Part shown: positions 46,061 through 58,340 of the stretch, one piece after another | How the letters are laid out: each line of letters starts with the position of its first letter | How positions within the stretch are numbered: the stretch's first letter is position 1 | Assembly (NCBI RefSeq): GCF_905115235.1 | Contig: NC_051849.1 | Span: 173,466,091 to 173,530,090 of the forward strand | Origin: Hermetia illucens | Taxonomy: Eukaryota; Arthropoda; Insecta; Diptera; Stratiomyidae | Reading direction: 5' to 3' | DNA length: 64,000 bases | The notes under the pieces: model-generated | The model's database searches: none | Told to the model about the DNA's origin: nothing | The model's input: the letters and a program-made list of their open reading frames with translations, nothing else | Position numbers and translations under genes: made by a program

Positions 46061-47566
46061 CCCTCATTCATATGAGCTCACTTTGTTGTGCTATTGCCGA
46101 ATTGATATGATATGATGACATCATACACACAACGTTACAATGCACGAAATTCACATAAAATGCAAGTTACCACCTTCTAAAACTTTATTAACATTAACAT
46201 TCAAACTTTTCAAAGCTATGCCTTATATTATGTCATTGCCAAGTTTTGTAGTTCTAGCATGAACACAACTTGCAGCAAACTTTCTAAATTATGTTAACAT
46301 ATTATTATTAACTTTATTTGACTAGATATCGGAAAGGGATGTATTTTGAATCGTAGATTTCATTTAGATACAGCACTGTGTTTTTTTCAGATTTTTCGGT
46401 TGGATGTGTTCTGAGAACGAGACCTTTTACACTTTTTAAGGGTCACATTTTAAACGAGAGAGAGTGAGAGTTTGGAAAAGCGCATGGCCACATTCTGTGA
46501 AAAAAAATGTTGCACCATGCTTTCGCATGTATGGGCAGCCCTCTTAAACTCATTACAAAATGCCACCACTTTTTTTTGGGAGTAGGGTAAGTGAATCCGT
46601 TTACGCACAGAGTGTTGGACTCCCGCAACAGTACGCTGTCGGACTACCAACCAAACACCTCCCTGTCATCAGGTAAGGGAACTGCTTTCACCAACGGGAG
46701 GGGGGAGGAAGGGAGTTGTCAGCTCAGGGAACCCCTTCCCGTCCGATCGCGGGCGGACGAGTTCAGTCTTCTTCGCAATAAGAAGAGGCCAAACATAATG
46801 CGCAATACGATTCCAGCTGCCAGCGCTCTTTAGCATCTCTCTGACAACGTTGTCTGGAGAAACCCAGCGTTCAGCGTCGTCCGCCACTCCATTGCAGAAC
46901 ACACAATCAGGAGATCGCACCTTCTCAATCCCGTGCAGGTAAGACTGAAAACCTCCATGTCCGCTTAGAAGATGGGTAAGGAAGTAATCAATCTCACCGT
47001 GCGTTTGGGTCACCCACGGGTTTAAATAGACGATAAGCCGCGCAGTCCATCTGCCTCTTGGTTCATTTTCTCAAGAAAGTTGACGTTGGCGTTCTTCACG
47101 TTCAACCCCCTCTTAAGTTCTCGCCCCTATGGCGATAGGAGGGGAACGGAGACCACTCCCGCGATCAACATCACAGCCAGATCGGAGATGGTGCGATAAG
47201 CGGACGCCACTTGCAAAGTTCCTCGCCACTGCACTTGAGCAAAGCACTTACGATGCACCTCCTTGTCAAGGGCATCAGCCCACACCTCTGCGCCATGGAG
47301 CAGAACGGACTGCATTGCTTCCATAAGGAGACGTCTCTTAGTAGATATAGGACCCCCAACATTCGTCATTAGCCGACTCAATGCCGCGACTCGAGAGTGG
47401 AAGTGGTTTTAGTCTCACATAACTGCATGGCAGGAGCCAGCAGTATAGGTTCCAATGATGCAGAAAACAAAAACAAAAAAAATAGACATATGGGCAGGCA
47501 GATAGATGGACATACAGACATCGATTCGATTCTAATAAAGTTTTGTTTCACACAATGCTCAAGGGG
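46061..47566 (+). repeat. Helentron-like repeat family X, copy split by an R1 fragment
   Basis: The body of family X (CGAATTGATATGATATGATG, then TTTTTCAGATTTTTCGGTTG and AGAACGAGACCTTTTACACT) runs to about 46576. The characteristic 3' end, GGCAGGCAGATAGATGGACA and GATTCTAATAAAGTTTTGTT followed by TCACACAA, reappears at about 47490-47555. The intervening 0.8 kb is R1-type LINE sequence on the minus strand. Confidence 0.55.
46577..47390 (-). mobile_element. R1-clade LINE fragment, C-terminal part
   Basis: The minus strand from 47381 gives RLMTNVGGPISTKRRLLMEA, VLLHGAEVWADALDK, LQVASAYRTISDLAVMLIAG. After a frame change come FLTHLLSGHGGFQSYLHGI and SPDCVFCNG near 46960-46860, the terminal zinc-knuckle-like block of R1 elements, then VREMLKSAGSWNRIAHYVW. 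It contains no catalytic RT. It is not continuous with the R1 fragment at 47560-49150, because repeat X sequence lies between and the segment RRLLxxxxxSxLLYAAPVWA is present in both. Confidence 0.7.
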
Positions 47567-49150
47567 TTGTCCCTGCTTGTTCATATGCTACTTCTCCTGA
47601 TGTTTTTCGATAAGCACTGCATACCCTGAGTCCATTTAGTCGATCTGCCGTTCCTAGTTTTCCGCAGTTTGATTTGTTTTCCAGAACAGTTGCCCAAACT
47701 GGAGCTGCATAGAGTAGCATGGAACTAACTTCGGAGCCTCTAGTTTGGCTAGAGCTTCTACGATTTTCATCCACTTTGCAGTGCTGTATTCATTTTGTAC
47801 AATGAGTGCAGGTTTTGCTATCTTGTATTACAGCCTGAGCCAGGCCAGTCATCATTCTGATTCGATCGACGGTTGATCTTCCCTTACGAAACGGTAATTG
47901 CTTGTCGGATAGGGCTTCTTCCATTTCCGCAACAGCGAGCAGACTGTTGTATACTACTTGGTCAAATAGATTGTATATGGTATTGACCAAACATATTGGT
48001 CGATATGAGGAGGGGCCACCCAATAGTTTACCTGGCTTCGGAATAAGTATCAGCTTTTGTAGCTTCCATTGCTGCGGGGAATTCTACTTTTCTAAGGCAT
48101 GCCGTAGAAACTTGGGCAAGCATACTTGGTGCTGCCCTCCTCAATTTCTGAATTCCCCAAAAATTGGGATTTCGTTTTCGGGGGCATAGAAGCATGCCCG
48201 TTATAATTTTTTCGCGACCTGCTTGTGCACTTCCCGATATTAATATGTCATCAAGAAGTACCTCCTTGAACATTTCTGCCTCCAATTTATTCGTTACCCA
48301 ACTTATCGTTATTCTGTTTGATGGCTTTATATAATTCCTATATGAGGTTTGGAAGAAGATATCCTGATGTTCGCTGTATGTGTACTCCTTACTGGCATGA
48401 CACTGCAAGCTTTTGATAAGGATATCGCCGACGAAAGTGAGGTCTACTACCTCCGGTAAGTGTACACTCCCCCAGAGTTCGTAAGTACGACATTTAAGCG
48501 CTAGAATGTCTCTAGTATTTGTTCCCTTGCATTTGTTTTTCTGCTTCCCCATTTTTCTGCCATGCGTTAAAATCGCCGGCTATTACTTTGAGATAGTAGT
48601 ATCTTGCATCGAAGGATAGTTTCTCAACCAATAAAGTGAATTCCTGCAACATGAGGCTCGGGGCTACGTAGCAGCTATAGATACCTCCTATCTGGCAACG
48701 TGTAAATCCGTCCTTTGGATGTTTTTTTCGTATCTTCTATAACTCGACTTCAGCAGCTCCATATCGCTGCTCTGCTGTTTTGTTCTGCTACCCATACGTC
48801 ATTATGAAGATTGAAGATTCGGATACAATAGCTATATTGACATTGCTTTCGAACACGCTATGGGAAGCAGGTCCTGGGCAGCTCGACAGTGATACATATT
48901 TAGTTGCATAAACTTCATTTGAACGTGTTTATGAACACCTTTTTGAACACTGGGCGTTTGCTGCTTCCTTCAATGTGGGCGCTGTCGCTATGTGACCGAA
49001 CTGCCAACACTTAAAACATTTATACACTTGACTTTGTTCTCGTCCAATACGAGCTTTGCCTGCTGTTATCGCTTTTTTTTGTTGCTACGATAGGGAGACT
49101 TATTGACGCTATCTGTGCATGTTACTACGCAACGCGTGCACAGATAGCAT
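47560..49150 (-). mobile_element. R1-clade LINE fragment: ORF1 end, endonuclease, RT start
   Basis: The minus strand shows a CCHC-like CFKCWQFGHIA (about 49010) and endonuclease blocks QIGGIYTC-like / YVAPSLMLQEFTLLVEKLSF and VIAGDFNAW (about 48680-48550). These are followed by LALKCRTYELWGSVHLPEVV, TYSEHQDIFFQ, and RT motifs SSYRPICLVNTIYNLFDQVV, LPFRKGRSTVDRI (48023-47850). After an internal deletion comes SMLLYAAPVWATVL, CSAYRKTSGEVAYEQAGTTP (to 47560). The order matches R1 elements. The RT palm with its catalytic Asp residues is deleted and the frames are broken. Confidence 0.75.
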
Positions 49151-49339
49151 CGATAAGTTTTCCTATGGAAGCAGCAAAGCGTTAGTCTCGCTCACTGATT
49201 GTAGCCCTAATTGAGATTGCAAAGCTTCACAGATCACGGACTTCGTGGCGACTTCATCTAGGTTCTTGCACTCTATCACCACCGAATCTCCGCTCATTTT
49301 GATGGCAGCAGCTTCGCCTACATCACCTACATTTTTTTG
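49151..49339. other. R1 upstream debris
   Basis: A minus open frame 49163-49354 (SGDSVVIECKNLDEVATKSV, ICEALQSQLGL) resembles the ORF1 (gag-like) region of R1 elements upstream of the CCHC knuckle, so the R1 fragment may extend to about 49330. Confidence 0.45.
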
Positions 49340-49557
49340 CACCGAATATGGCAATGTGCGATATCAAATGAAAGGGTTCATTCGATACTTTCCGAAACTG
49401 GTCCCATATTTGATATCGGGTGAAATGTTGGGGAGTGAGGGCTCAAAATATGACGCCCAGAAAGTGTAACAAGTCTCAGAACCTATTAAGCCGAAAAATC
49501 ACAATAGCGTATCTGGGTCTCAAAATACATCCCTTTCCGAAATCTGCACAAATAAAG
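49340..49557 (-). repeat. Helentron-like repeat family X, fragment cut by TTAA element
   Basis: The reverse complement of the family centre (GATATCAAATGAAAGGGTTC, ATTTGATATCGGGTGAAATG, AGGGCTCAAAATATGA). It ends at AATCTGCACAAATAAAG followed by TTAA, where the element at 49562 is inserted. Confidence 0.65.
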
Positions 49558-49561
49558 TTAA

Positions 49562-50284
49562 GGGGTTCATCCCGTGTGTCGGACCCGCGGAATCGATTTT
49601 TTTTTGGCATCAATTGTATTCAGATATAGTCTAGAATATATGGGCAAAGTTATTTTTTGATATGATGTACATGTGTTTCTCGAAGAAACCTAAGGTTTAT
49701 GGACTAGGTATAGCAGGTTAATAGTCAGTTAAGAGTTTATGGCTAAAAATCGCATTCTACTTTTTAAATGCGTTTTTCTCGAAACTGCATATTGAAAGGC
49801 GGCTGCCACCATAGCTCGAAATCTATCCAACAAAATTCTTTGAAATTTTCACGACTTATTCAGAAAAAAAGTCAAACGACGACGGCTTTACGGTTTCTTA
49901 CCTTATTCAGAACATATTTCTACGGTCCGCAAACTAGGATAAATGTGATTCATTCAGTACATTCACCAAAATTCACAAAAAAAAAGTTTAACACGGCGCC
50001 AAAAATTTAGTTAAATCTGTACGTTAGAATGCCATTTACTTTTGTTCTTTACAATGATCACAGCGTCCTCTAGAATGGTAGCAGAAAAACACCTTTTTTT
50101 GGAGATGGGTGTATGAATTGCTCTGTATTTCAATAAGGAACTATGCGATCGGACTGGAAAAATTACTGTGGACGCTCAAGATATTAATAAATCTATAGTG
50201 AAAAATTCGTATTTGTGTCTTTATCTAGTTCTTCACAAAAAATTTCTAAAACAAGCCAAAAAACGGCCTTCACACGGGATGATT
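49562..50284 (+). mobile_element. TTAA-flanked inverted-repeat element, copy 3
   Basis: TTAA at 49558-49561 is followed by GGGGTTCATCCCGTGTGTCG. The right end reads GCCTTCACACGGGATGA, the inverse of the left TCATCCCGTGT, with TTAA at 50292-50295 after a short altered stretch. The body matches copies 1 and 2 and is uninterrupted at the mariner site of copy 1 (GGACTAGGTATAGCAGGTTA, about 49701-49720). Non-coding. Confidence 0.8.
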
Positions 50285-50827
50285 TTAGTATTTAATGAAT
50301 TATATACTGTTATACTTAACTTTATTTAAAAAACAAAATTAATTTCATAAACTGACACAATTCATAAAAACTTGTTATATCTCAAAATGTAAGCGAAGTG
50401 CAGATGTCGATTTCTTTTTTTTCTCTCGGTCGTTGTCAGTCGAAGTCGAAGTCCAGCAATTATTTTATTCAAATGACATTCTGCCATCCCTTCATGGCAC
50501 TGTGCTCTCCACTGCTGTGGCGAGGTCTAAACTGAGTGGAGAGCGCCGGCAGCGTCATCTATCCGCTGGTATATTGGCATATATCAGAAATTTTGCTGGA
50601 GACACCTTCTGAGCATAAAAGCTGGTGCTTCCGGTATTCCGACACATTTGCTAATAATTTTGAAATTGCCAGTGTGAAGCGTTTGGAATTAGCTACAATC
50701 GATAGAGTACTTTGCAGAGGAAATTATTTGTATAAATAGCTGCTGACGGAATGGAATTTTAAATTATTATTGAAGCGCAATTGCCACGCACTCAGAGTTC
50801 TTAACGCAAGAAAACACAAAACCGATT
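50285..50827. other. Spacer, no gene seen
   Basis: Left flank of the near full-length RTE copy E. A small frame (50536-50739 plus) has no recognisable content. Confidence 0.35.
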
Positions 50828-53800
50828 ATGCCTGGTGGTCAAAGGGTAGTATAGGTCCCAGGGCGAAACGTGGATTTTTACCCACGATGGAGCATAAAAC
50901 CTGGGAAATGCCTGCTGAACCAACACCAACAGCTCTACTACCAAACCCTATCTCCACCTCCACGCGGTGACCGCTGGGAGCTCTTTCTTAACGAAAAGCT
51001 GCAGACGGAGAAGGATGAAGGCGAGTCTACCGCGCCTAAAAACGGGGAAAAATTGTACCAACTGGTCCTCCAGGTTGGGGGTTGGGTAGGGCTGACAACC
51101 CTACACAGAAAACAACTTGTTACGAAGCCACAACAGGAGCCTCGGACAGGACGTACTTTAAAACGACGGACCCGGCAACGACAACGGATCAACGATTTGC
51201 GCATTTTCTCATGGAACGTGCGCTCCCTGTACAGAGATGAAGCTGATAAGCAGCTAGCCGATACCCTGTCCCAATATAGGCCTGATGTAACAGCGTTACA
51301 AGAGATGCGATGGACAGGGACCGGTTTCTTGGAGAAGAGCCACTACACCATATATTATAGCGGTCACCCAGTAAACCATGTGCTCGGAGTAGGTTTTTTA
51401 GTCAGCCAAAAAATGAAACCTGCTGTTATCGGCTTTGAAAACATAAGCGAACGGCTATGCACTCTGCGCTTGCGAGGCAAATTTAGAAATATAAGCCTCA
51501 TAAACGTTCACGCCCCTATAGAGGAGACTGCAGAGTCGTAGAAGGATACCTTCTACGAGGCTGTAGAACGAACCCTCGAAGCCTGTCCCAGATATGATAT
51601 CAAAATCATACTTGGGGATTTTAACAGCCAAGTAGGGAAGGAGCCCGTATTCAGGCGATACGTTGGCTCCCACAGCTTACACCAAAAAGCAAATGATAAC
51701 GGATTACGGATGCAATTAGCAGGGTCACACGAAATGATTGTTGGAAGTACCTGGTTTGCGCGGAAAGCGATCCACAAACATACGCTGGCCTCTCCAGACG
51801 GGGCGACTTTCAACCAAATTGACCACGTGTTGAGCGAACCGCCACCTCTCAGCCTTGATGAATGTCAGAACATATAGGGGGGCCAATATAGACTCGAATC
51901 ACTATCTCGTTGGCATGGTGCTCCGAGCCTGAATAACAATAGCCATCCCCTCTGACAATCAGGTGAGAGTGAACACTGAAGTCATCCACAACACAACCCT
52001 CCGCGGCACCCATAAGAGGGAAATGGATGCCGCAATAACCGCAGTCAACAGAGGACCTGGAGATAAAGCACCAACAAATGATCTTCACAATCACCTGAAG
52101 AACGTTATCATGGATACTGCCACAAGCATACTTGGCCCCAGCCGCAAAAGGAGTCGGAACGGCTGGTTTGACGATGAATGTAAGCTAGCAACGGAACGGA
52201 AAAATGCCGCATACCGAGTAATGTTGCATTCTCAAAGAACGCGGGCCCGCGTAGAGACTTATCACGAACTCCGTCGAACGGAGAAGCGACTTCACAGGCG
52301 GAAAAAGGAAGCCTGGGAGAACCAATAAGTCTGTGAACTATAAAAGTACAGGGAGCAACCGCACCAGGCGCGGAAGTTTTACCAACAAGTCAGCAGGATG
52401 AAGCCTTATACACATCGATGCTCATCTTGCCGAGACAAAGAGGGAAATCTGATTTCCGACAGAATGGGCATATTGGAGCGATGGGTTGAGTACTTTGATG
52501 GACTACTGAACAACCAGAACATCGGCGAGTTGGAGGTCCTGGCAACTGAAGACGACGGACAAATACTACCACCACCAAGCTTAGGAGAAACAGTCCGTGC
52601 AATTCATCGGCTAAAAAATCATAAGTCGTCAGGAGCCGATGGAATTACAGCCGAATTAGTTAAATATGGATGCGACCAGTTACACCAAGTGGTTCATCAA
52701 CATGTGCTCAAGGTATGGGACAGCGAATCAATGCCTGACGATTGGCAACGAGGCATTATCTGTCTCATACATAAAAAGGGAGATATCACACAGTGCAGCA
52801 ATTATAGAGGTATCAAGTTGCTGAGTACCATCTATAAGATATTCTCCACTATCTTGCTAGGCCGGATAGCCCCATACGCCCAGAACATCATTGGCCCATA
52901 CCAAAGAGGCTTCACTCCAGGCAAATCAGCGACAGATCAGATTTTCTCTCTGCGGCAAGCGATGGAAAAACTGTTGGAATATTGACAACAGTTGCATCAT
53001 CTGTTCATCGACTTTAAAGCCGCCTATGATAGCATAGCCAGGGTAAAACTGTACACGGCCATGAGAGAATTCGGTATCCCGACGAAATTAATAAGACTGA
53101 CTAGACTGACCCTGACCAATGTGCGAGGCCAGATAAAAGCAGCAGGATCACTCTCAAGACCATTCGGCATCAACAACGGTCTACGACATGGGGATGCGCT
53201 ATCATGCGTCCTCTTTAACCTGGCCCTCGAGAAAGCGATCCGTGATGCTGAGGTAAATGCAGGAGGTACGATCCTCTTCAAGTCCACCCAACTACTGGCC
53301 TATGCTGGCGATATCGACATCATGGGAAGAAGCACCCGAGACGTACAAACTGCCTTCATCCAGATCGAGCAGGCGGCGCGAGATCTTGGGCTGCGCGTCA
53401 ATGAAGGCAAGACAAAATATATGGTGGCAACGTCAGCACCGAAGACGAATCAACCAACATCATCAAACCGTACTGGTCAAACACGAAGAAGAATAAGTAT
53501 AGGAGAATACAACTTTGAGACCGTTGACAGTTTCTCCTACCTAGGGTCGAAAATCGCAACCGATAACAGCTACGATGATGAAATCCGCGCACGGTTGTTA
53601 TCAGCCAACACAGCCTATTTCAGCTTACAAAGACTGTTCCGCTCGAAACATCTCACCATAGGGTCAAAGCTCTTACTGTACAAGACTATGATCGTGCCAG
53701 TCCTCATGTATTCCTCGGAAACTTGGGTTCTTAGCAAGAAAAATTGCGAACTCTTGGCCGCGTTCGAGAGAAGAATCCTCCGAAGAATTTTTGGCCCCCT

Positions 53801-54150
53801 ACATGAGGATGGACGATTGCGTAGCCTACACAATGACGAAATCTATGAGCGATAAAATGACCGTCCGGTTGTGGATAAAATCCGGCTCAACTGGTTACGG
53901 TGGGCGGGTCACTTAATCCGTATGGATGAGGATGATCCCACCCGGAAAGTCTATAAGGGCAATATCTATGGTAGAAAAAGAAGACGAGGCAGACCCTGCC
54001 TAAGATGGAGCGATGGCGTAGGTCAGGACGCCAGACGGCTTTTAGGGATATCGAATTGGTGGACCTCGGCGCAAAACCGGGATGTCTGGAGTTCCTTATT
54101 AAGGCAGGCCTAGACGGGATACCGGTTGCTGCGCCGTTGATGATGATGAG
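50828..54150 (+). mobile_element. RTE-clade LINE copy E, nearly full length (about 3.3 kb), inactive
   Basis: Best reference copy of the family. A 5' UTR-like region starts at CTGGTGGTCAAAGGGTAG. From about 51190 comes an APE endonuclease: IFSWNVRSLYRDEADKQLAD, ALQEMRWTG, ISLINVHAPIEETAES, IILGDFNSQVG, IDHV and SNHYLVGMVL. Linker with RRKKEAWENQ follows at 52290. RT: SGADGITAELVKYG, LIHKKGDITQCSNYRGI, QRGFTPGKSATDQI, FIDFKAAYDSIA, VLFNLALE; C-terminus ETWVLSKKNCELLAAFERR, RLRWAGHLIRMDEDDP. The tail is GTTGATGATGATGAG. Breaks include TAG at 51538-51540, a shift near 51830, stop codons at 52326, 52341 and 52983, and a stop at 53853. The catalytic box at about 53300 reads AYAGDIDIM instead of AYADDIDIM, so the RT would be dead. 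Clear target duplications were not found (ATGCCTG occurs near both ends). Confidence 0.95.
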
Positions 54151-54745
54151 GTTGATGCCTGAAGCATAAGCATCCCATTTCCCAACTTGTTTTCGTTAAT
54201 TGCCTTTACTGCTTTCAGTCACTTTTAACGATCTTACGTGCGCGCCTCTCGCTGATTTTTATTTCTCGAGCCATCATTCTCACGGATCACAACAAGCTGC
54301 GGCTACTTCTTTTCTTAATTGAATTATTTGCTTTTTTCTTCTTGAACGAAAAGTTCTGTTTTTATTTTTTTTTGTTTTGTTTTCTAGTGCTATCAATGTA
54401 TTTATCTTGCTCATCAAAACGTTTAATAGTGCGCCAAAGAAATTGTCCATTAACCATGAGTAATTTTTGTATTTAGTATTCAAGCGTTTCCATTTTATAC
54501 AGAGCTCTAATTGAATACTATCTATTCTGACGACTTAAAAACATACTAAAAATATAAAAAGATATAACACATATACATGAAATAACTCAATACATTTATA
54601 CTACAAATGATATACAAATCTATATATGTATATACCTTTATGAAATTATCTGAAAATAAATTCACAGTATCCACTTAATAAAAGTAATAATTTATGTGCC
54701 GCCCCCCGTAATTCTGCTGCCATCAGAACCACGATATAACAATTT
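54151..54745. other. 3' flank of P450, no gene seen
   Basis: AT-rich spacer between RTE copy E and the stop codon of the P450 at 54746. The minus frame 54280-54483 is low complexity. Confidence 0.35.
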
Positions 54746-56325
54746 CTAGTTTTTCTCGACTGCAAGGTACATTCCACCCTTTGGTGTAAGTATTCCTACG
54801 TCAGGATCAAAAATCAATGGGATTGCTGTCTTCGGCGATGATTTGAATCGATAATTTTGTAATAAGGTAATCAGACCAATTCGTGTCTGCATTCGTCCAA
54901 AACGCAATCCTACACAATTCCTAGGACCATCACCAAAACCTAAGAAGGACATTGGATGCCGGTTTCTTATCTGTTCTGGTGTAAAACGATCTGGATCGAA
55001 AATTTCAGGGTTTGGATATATTTCAGGATCATGATGAATGCAGTAAACTGGTATCATTGTGTCCAATCCTTTGTCAATGATTGTTTTTGTGTTGGGTATC
55101 TGGTATTTGTCAGCAGCCCTCCTCGTGAGAAATACCACTGGCGGATATTTGCGAAGAGCCTCTGCAAAGAGAAAAGTTAGGAAGTCCAAATAAATTAAAA
55201 TTCATTGAATAATCATAATAAATTTTACATACCACTTATTATTTGGTCAATGTATGTCATTTCTTGAACTGCCTCATAGCTCAGTTCTCCTTCATGTTTT
55301 GCCAAAATATTCCTGATTTCCTGTCGGGCTTTTTCTTGAATATCGGGGTTCAATGCCAACTCATATAAGGAATATGTCATTGTAGTAGATGAAGTCTCAA
55401 AACCTGCAGCAAAAAATAGAAATGCTTGTGCTGCTATTTCTTCCATAGTTAATTTGTTAATTTCTTTTGAGCTCTCGTCATCCACGCTCTTCCCATTTTT
55501 CAGCTGAACTAAGAAATTCATGAAATCATTGCGTTTCACATTATTTTTTTCCCGATAGTCGATCGTTTCGCGAACCGTATTCATAAAGAAATCACTAACT
55601 TCTTTCCGCAAGAGGCTAACATGCAGTTTTCTTGCCAAGTCTGGGAATTGAAGCACTAACAACGCTGTTGCTGGTCCGATTGGAGAGTCTTCAAAAATCT
55701 TTCTTCCATAGTAGCGAAAAGCTGAGTTAGGGTCTTTCAAACTATTACATTCTATTCCAAATGCACATGATCCTATCACATCTGTTGTGAATCTGGCCAG
55801 TAGATCTCGAACCTCCAGTTCCGATCCAGTCGGTTTGACAATATCCGCAAGGGTAGCATTGAATCGATTCGCTACTTCTACAACTGTAGGGAACATGAAT
55901 TTCATTTTGCCGGAGGTAAATGTCGGTGATAACTTTGTTCGTAACGATTTCCATTTTTCGCCATCCACAGAAAACATGTGGGCAGACAAGGGGTCATCTA
56001 CTTCATTCGAGTATCCTCCACGTTCATGGAAATTACTGAAATCTTTCACTAGAATGTTCTGTATAAGGTCCAGACTCGTCGGAATAATTATTGGTTTCGT
56101 CAGTATGTAAGCTCCCACGAAAGGGCTTTTATTTTTATGCTGGTAGACGTTGATAATGAAATCTTTAAAATGTGCTTTTCGAAATGATAAATTTCCAAGG
56201 GGAAATGTCGGTTCAACATAATTGACCCCGCGATCTTTCCAATACGAAAATTTTTTTTTGAAATAAATGAAAGTTACCGACACAATACTAATGAAAGACC
56301 ACAGAATAATAGATAACCAATCCAT
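54746..56325 (-). CDS. CYP6-type cytochrome P450, intact two-exon gene (502 aa)
   Basis: Exon 1 is 56325-55233 and exon 2 is 55161-54746, with a 71-bp intron (G|GTATGT ... GCAG|AG), phase 1, spliced as IIS-E-ALRKYPPVV. The N-terminal anchor MDWLSIILWSFISIVSVTFI is followed by KKKFSYWKDRGVNYVEPTFP. Further parts are C-helix WKSLRTKLSPTFTSGKMKFM, DVIGSCAFGIECNSLKDPNS, I-helix AGFETSSTTMTYSLYELALN, ExxR at 365-368, FDPDRF and heme loop FGDGPRNCVG with Cys447. No disruptions. Its N-terminal region (YWKDRGV, DFFMNTVRETIDYREKNN) is closest to the broken 5933-7035 copy, suggesting that those two form one pair and the 33 kb and 42 kb genes the other. Presumed ER-bound monooxygenase of xenobiotics or endogenous lipophiles. 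Confidence 0.96.
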
Positions 56326-56354
56326 CTTGAAGCTAGACGAATACTAATAGTTCC

Positions 56355-56389
56355 AAATGATATCTACTATGCCACCCCCTGGCTTAAAA
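56355..56389 (-). promoter_or_regulatory. Possible core promoter of the 54746-56325 P450
   Basis: On the minus strand a TATA-like TTTTAA begins at 56389, and TCATTT (matching the insect initiator TCAKTY) has its A at 56358, 31 bases downstream. This would give a 32-nt leader. The TATA match is poor, so this is tentative. Confidence 0.25.
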
Positions 56390-56564
56390 GATTTTTTCGA
56401 GGCTTATTTTAAAAATGATTAGATAACAAATTTGCAAAGCACGCACAAGATATTACTTTGAATTGTTGAACTATGAAACCAATTTCATGTGGGAATTGAC
56501 TGCCATTGAATTTGCTATTTGTTTACATAATTAGCAAAATGTATTATTATTCCTTGTAAGGGGT
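56390..56564. other. P450 upstream spacer
   Basis: AT-rich sequence with no recognised element. Confidence 0.3.
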
Positions 56565-56890
56565 GGAGCAAATTTTTTTCACAAAATATAGTCATGTGGT
56601 GTACCAAATGAAAGGGTTCGATTAGTGCTTTTCGTATTTCTGATATTAGTGAAATATAGGGGAGTGAGGGCTTAAAATGTAGGCCCCAGAAAGTGGTAGG
56701 TCTCGTTCTCAGAATCTACCCAACTGAAAAATCTAAAAAAAACGCAGTGATACATTTGTATCGAATCTAGGCCTCACAATATATCCCGTTCCGATATCTT
56801 CATAAATAAAGTTAAAAATGATATATTTTCATATTTTACAAATTTACCTGAAAATCCCCCCTCACCCCCTAAGTTCTTCCTAGCACGAAA
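56565..56890 (-). repeat. Helentron-like repeat family X, fragment
   Basis: The reverse complement of the family centre (CAAATGAAAGGGTTCGATTA, GGGGAGTGAGGGCTTAAAAT, TCGTTCTCAGAATCTACCCA, CCCCTCACCCCCTAAGTTCT). RTE copy G begins at its right edge, so it probably inserted into this copy. Confidence 0.65.
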
Positions 56891-56894
56891 TTGG

Positions 56895-58340
56895 ATGAGT
56901 ATCATTATCAACGGTGCAGCAACCGCTATCTGGTCTACGTCTGCCTTAATAAGCAACTCCAGACATCCAGGTTTTGCACCAAGGTACACTAATTCGATAT
57001 ACCTAAAAGTTGTCTGGCGTCCTGGCCTGCGCCATCACTCCATCTCAGGCAGGGTCTGCCCCGTCTTCTTTCTCTACCATAGATATTGCCCTTATAGACT
57101 TTTCGGGCTGGATCATCCTCATCCATACGGGTTAAGTGACCCGCCCAACAGCAACCTGTTGAGCTGGATTCTATCCACAACATGACGATCATCGTATCGC
57201 TCATACATTTCGTCGTTATGTAGGCTACGAAATTGTCCATCCTCATGTAGGGGCCAATAATTCTTCGGAAAATTCTTCTCTTGAACGCGGCCACTAGTTC
57301 GCACTTTATTTTGCTAAAAACCCAGGAATATAAGAGGCCTGCTACGATCATAATCTTGTACAGTAAGAGCTTGGACCCTATGGTGAGACGTGTCGAGTGA
57401 AACAGCTTTTGTAGGCTGGAATAGGTTCTGTTGGCTGCCAATAACCGTGCGCGGATTTCATCGTCGTAGCTGTTATCGGTTGTGATTTTCGACCCTATAT
57501 AGGAGAATTATCACCGGTCTCAAAAATTTTGTCTCCTATCTATATGCGTTCCGTTTGACCAGTGTGGTTCGATGTTGCTGGTTAGTTGGTTTTGGTGCTA
57601 GCGTTGCCATCATAAGTTTTGTCTTGCCTTCATTGATATCTCGCGCCGCCTGCTCATCGTTCTTCCCGTTATGTCGATATTGTCAGGATAGGTCAGTGGA
57701 TTTGAAGAGAATGATACCTCCTGCATTCACATCTGTATTGCGAATCACTTTCTTCAGGACCAGGGAACGGTTTTATTCTGGCTATGCTATCATTAAGGTC
57801 AGTCAAAAGATGGTGTAGCTGGTGTAGCTGGTTTCTCCATCGCTTGCCGCAGTGAGAAAATCTATTGTTGATTTGCCTGGAGTGAAGCCTTTTTGACATG
57901 GGCTAATGATGGCCATATGGAGCTATCCGGCTTAGCACGATAGTGGAGAATATCTTACATACTTACCAACGTGATACCTCTATAATTGCTGCACCGTGTG
58001 ATATCTCCCTTTTTATATATGACGCAGGTAATGCCTCTTTACCAGTCATCAGGCATGATTCGCTATCACACACCTTCAGCATAAGTTGTGAACCGACTGT
58101 TTCTTCTATGCTTGGTGGTGGCGGCAGTAATTGTCTGTCGTCTTCAGTTGATGGGACCTCCAACTCGGCGATATTTTGGTTCTTGAGCAGTTCATCAAAA
58201 TACTCAACCCAGCCCTCCAATATGCCCATTCGGTAGGAAATCAGATTTCCCTCTTTTTCTCGACAGGATGAGCATCGAGGTGTATAAGGCTTCACCCTGC
58301 TGACTTGTTGGTAAAACTTCCGCTCTTGGCCCAAGTATGT
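56895..58340 (-). mobile_element. RTE-clade LINE copy G, truncated and internally deleted
   Basis: The 3' tail is at TATCATTATCAACGGTGCAG (about 56898). The minus strand then covers the C-terminus (AGHLTRMDEDDPARKVYKGN, RLTIGSKLLLYK), degenerate RT with several deletions between 57500 and 57900, and the linker start (KFYQQVSRVKPYTPRCSSCR) up to about 58320. There it jumps to a short endonuclease-side scrap (inverse of GCCCAAGTATGTTTG). Many breaks. The catalytic box is deleted. Confidence 0.85.

Noticed and set aside
50285-50827. Exon from small plus frames upstream of RTE copy E
   Set aside because: No similarity, splice or promoter support, and the frames are short enough to be chance.
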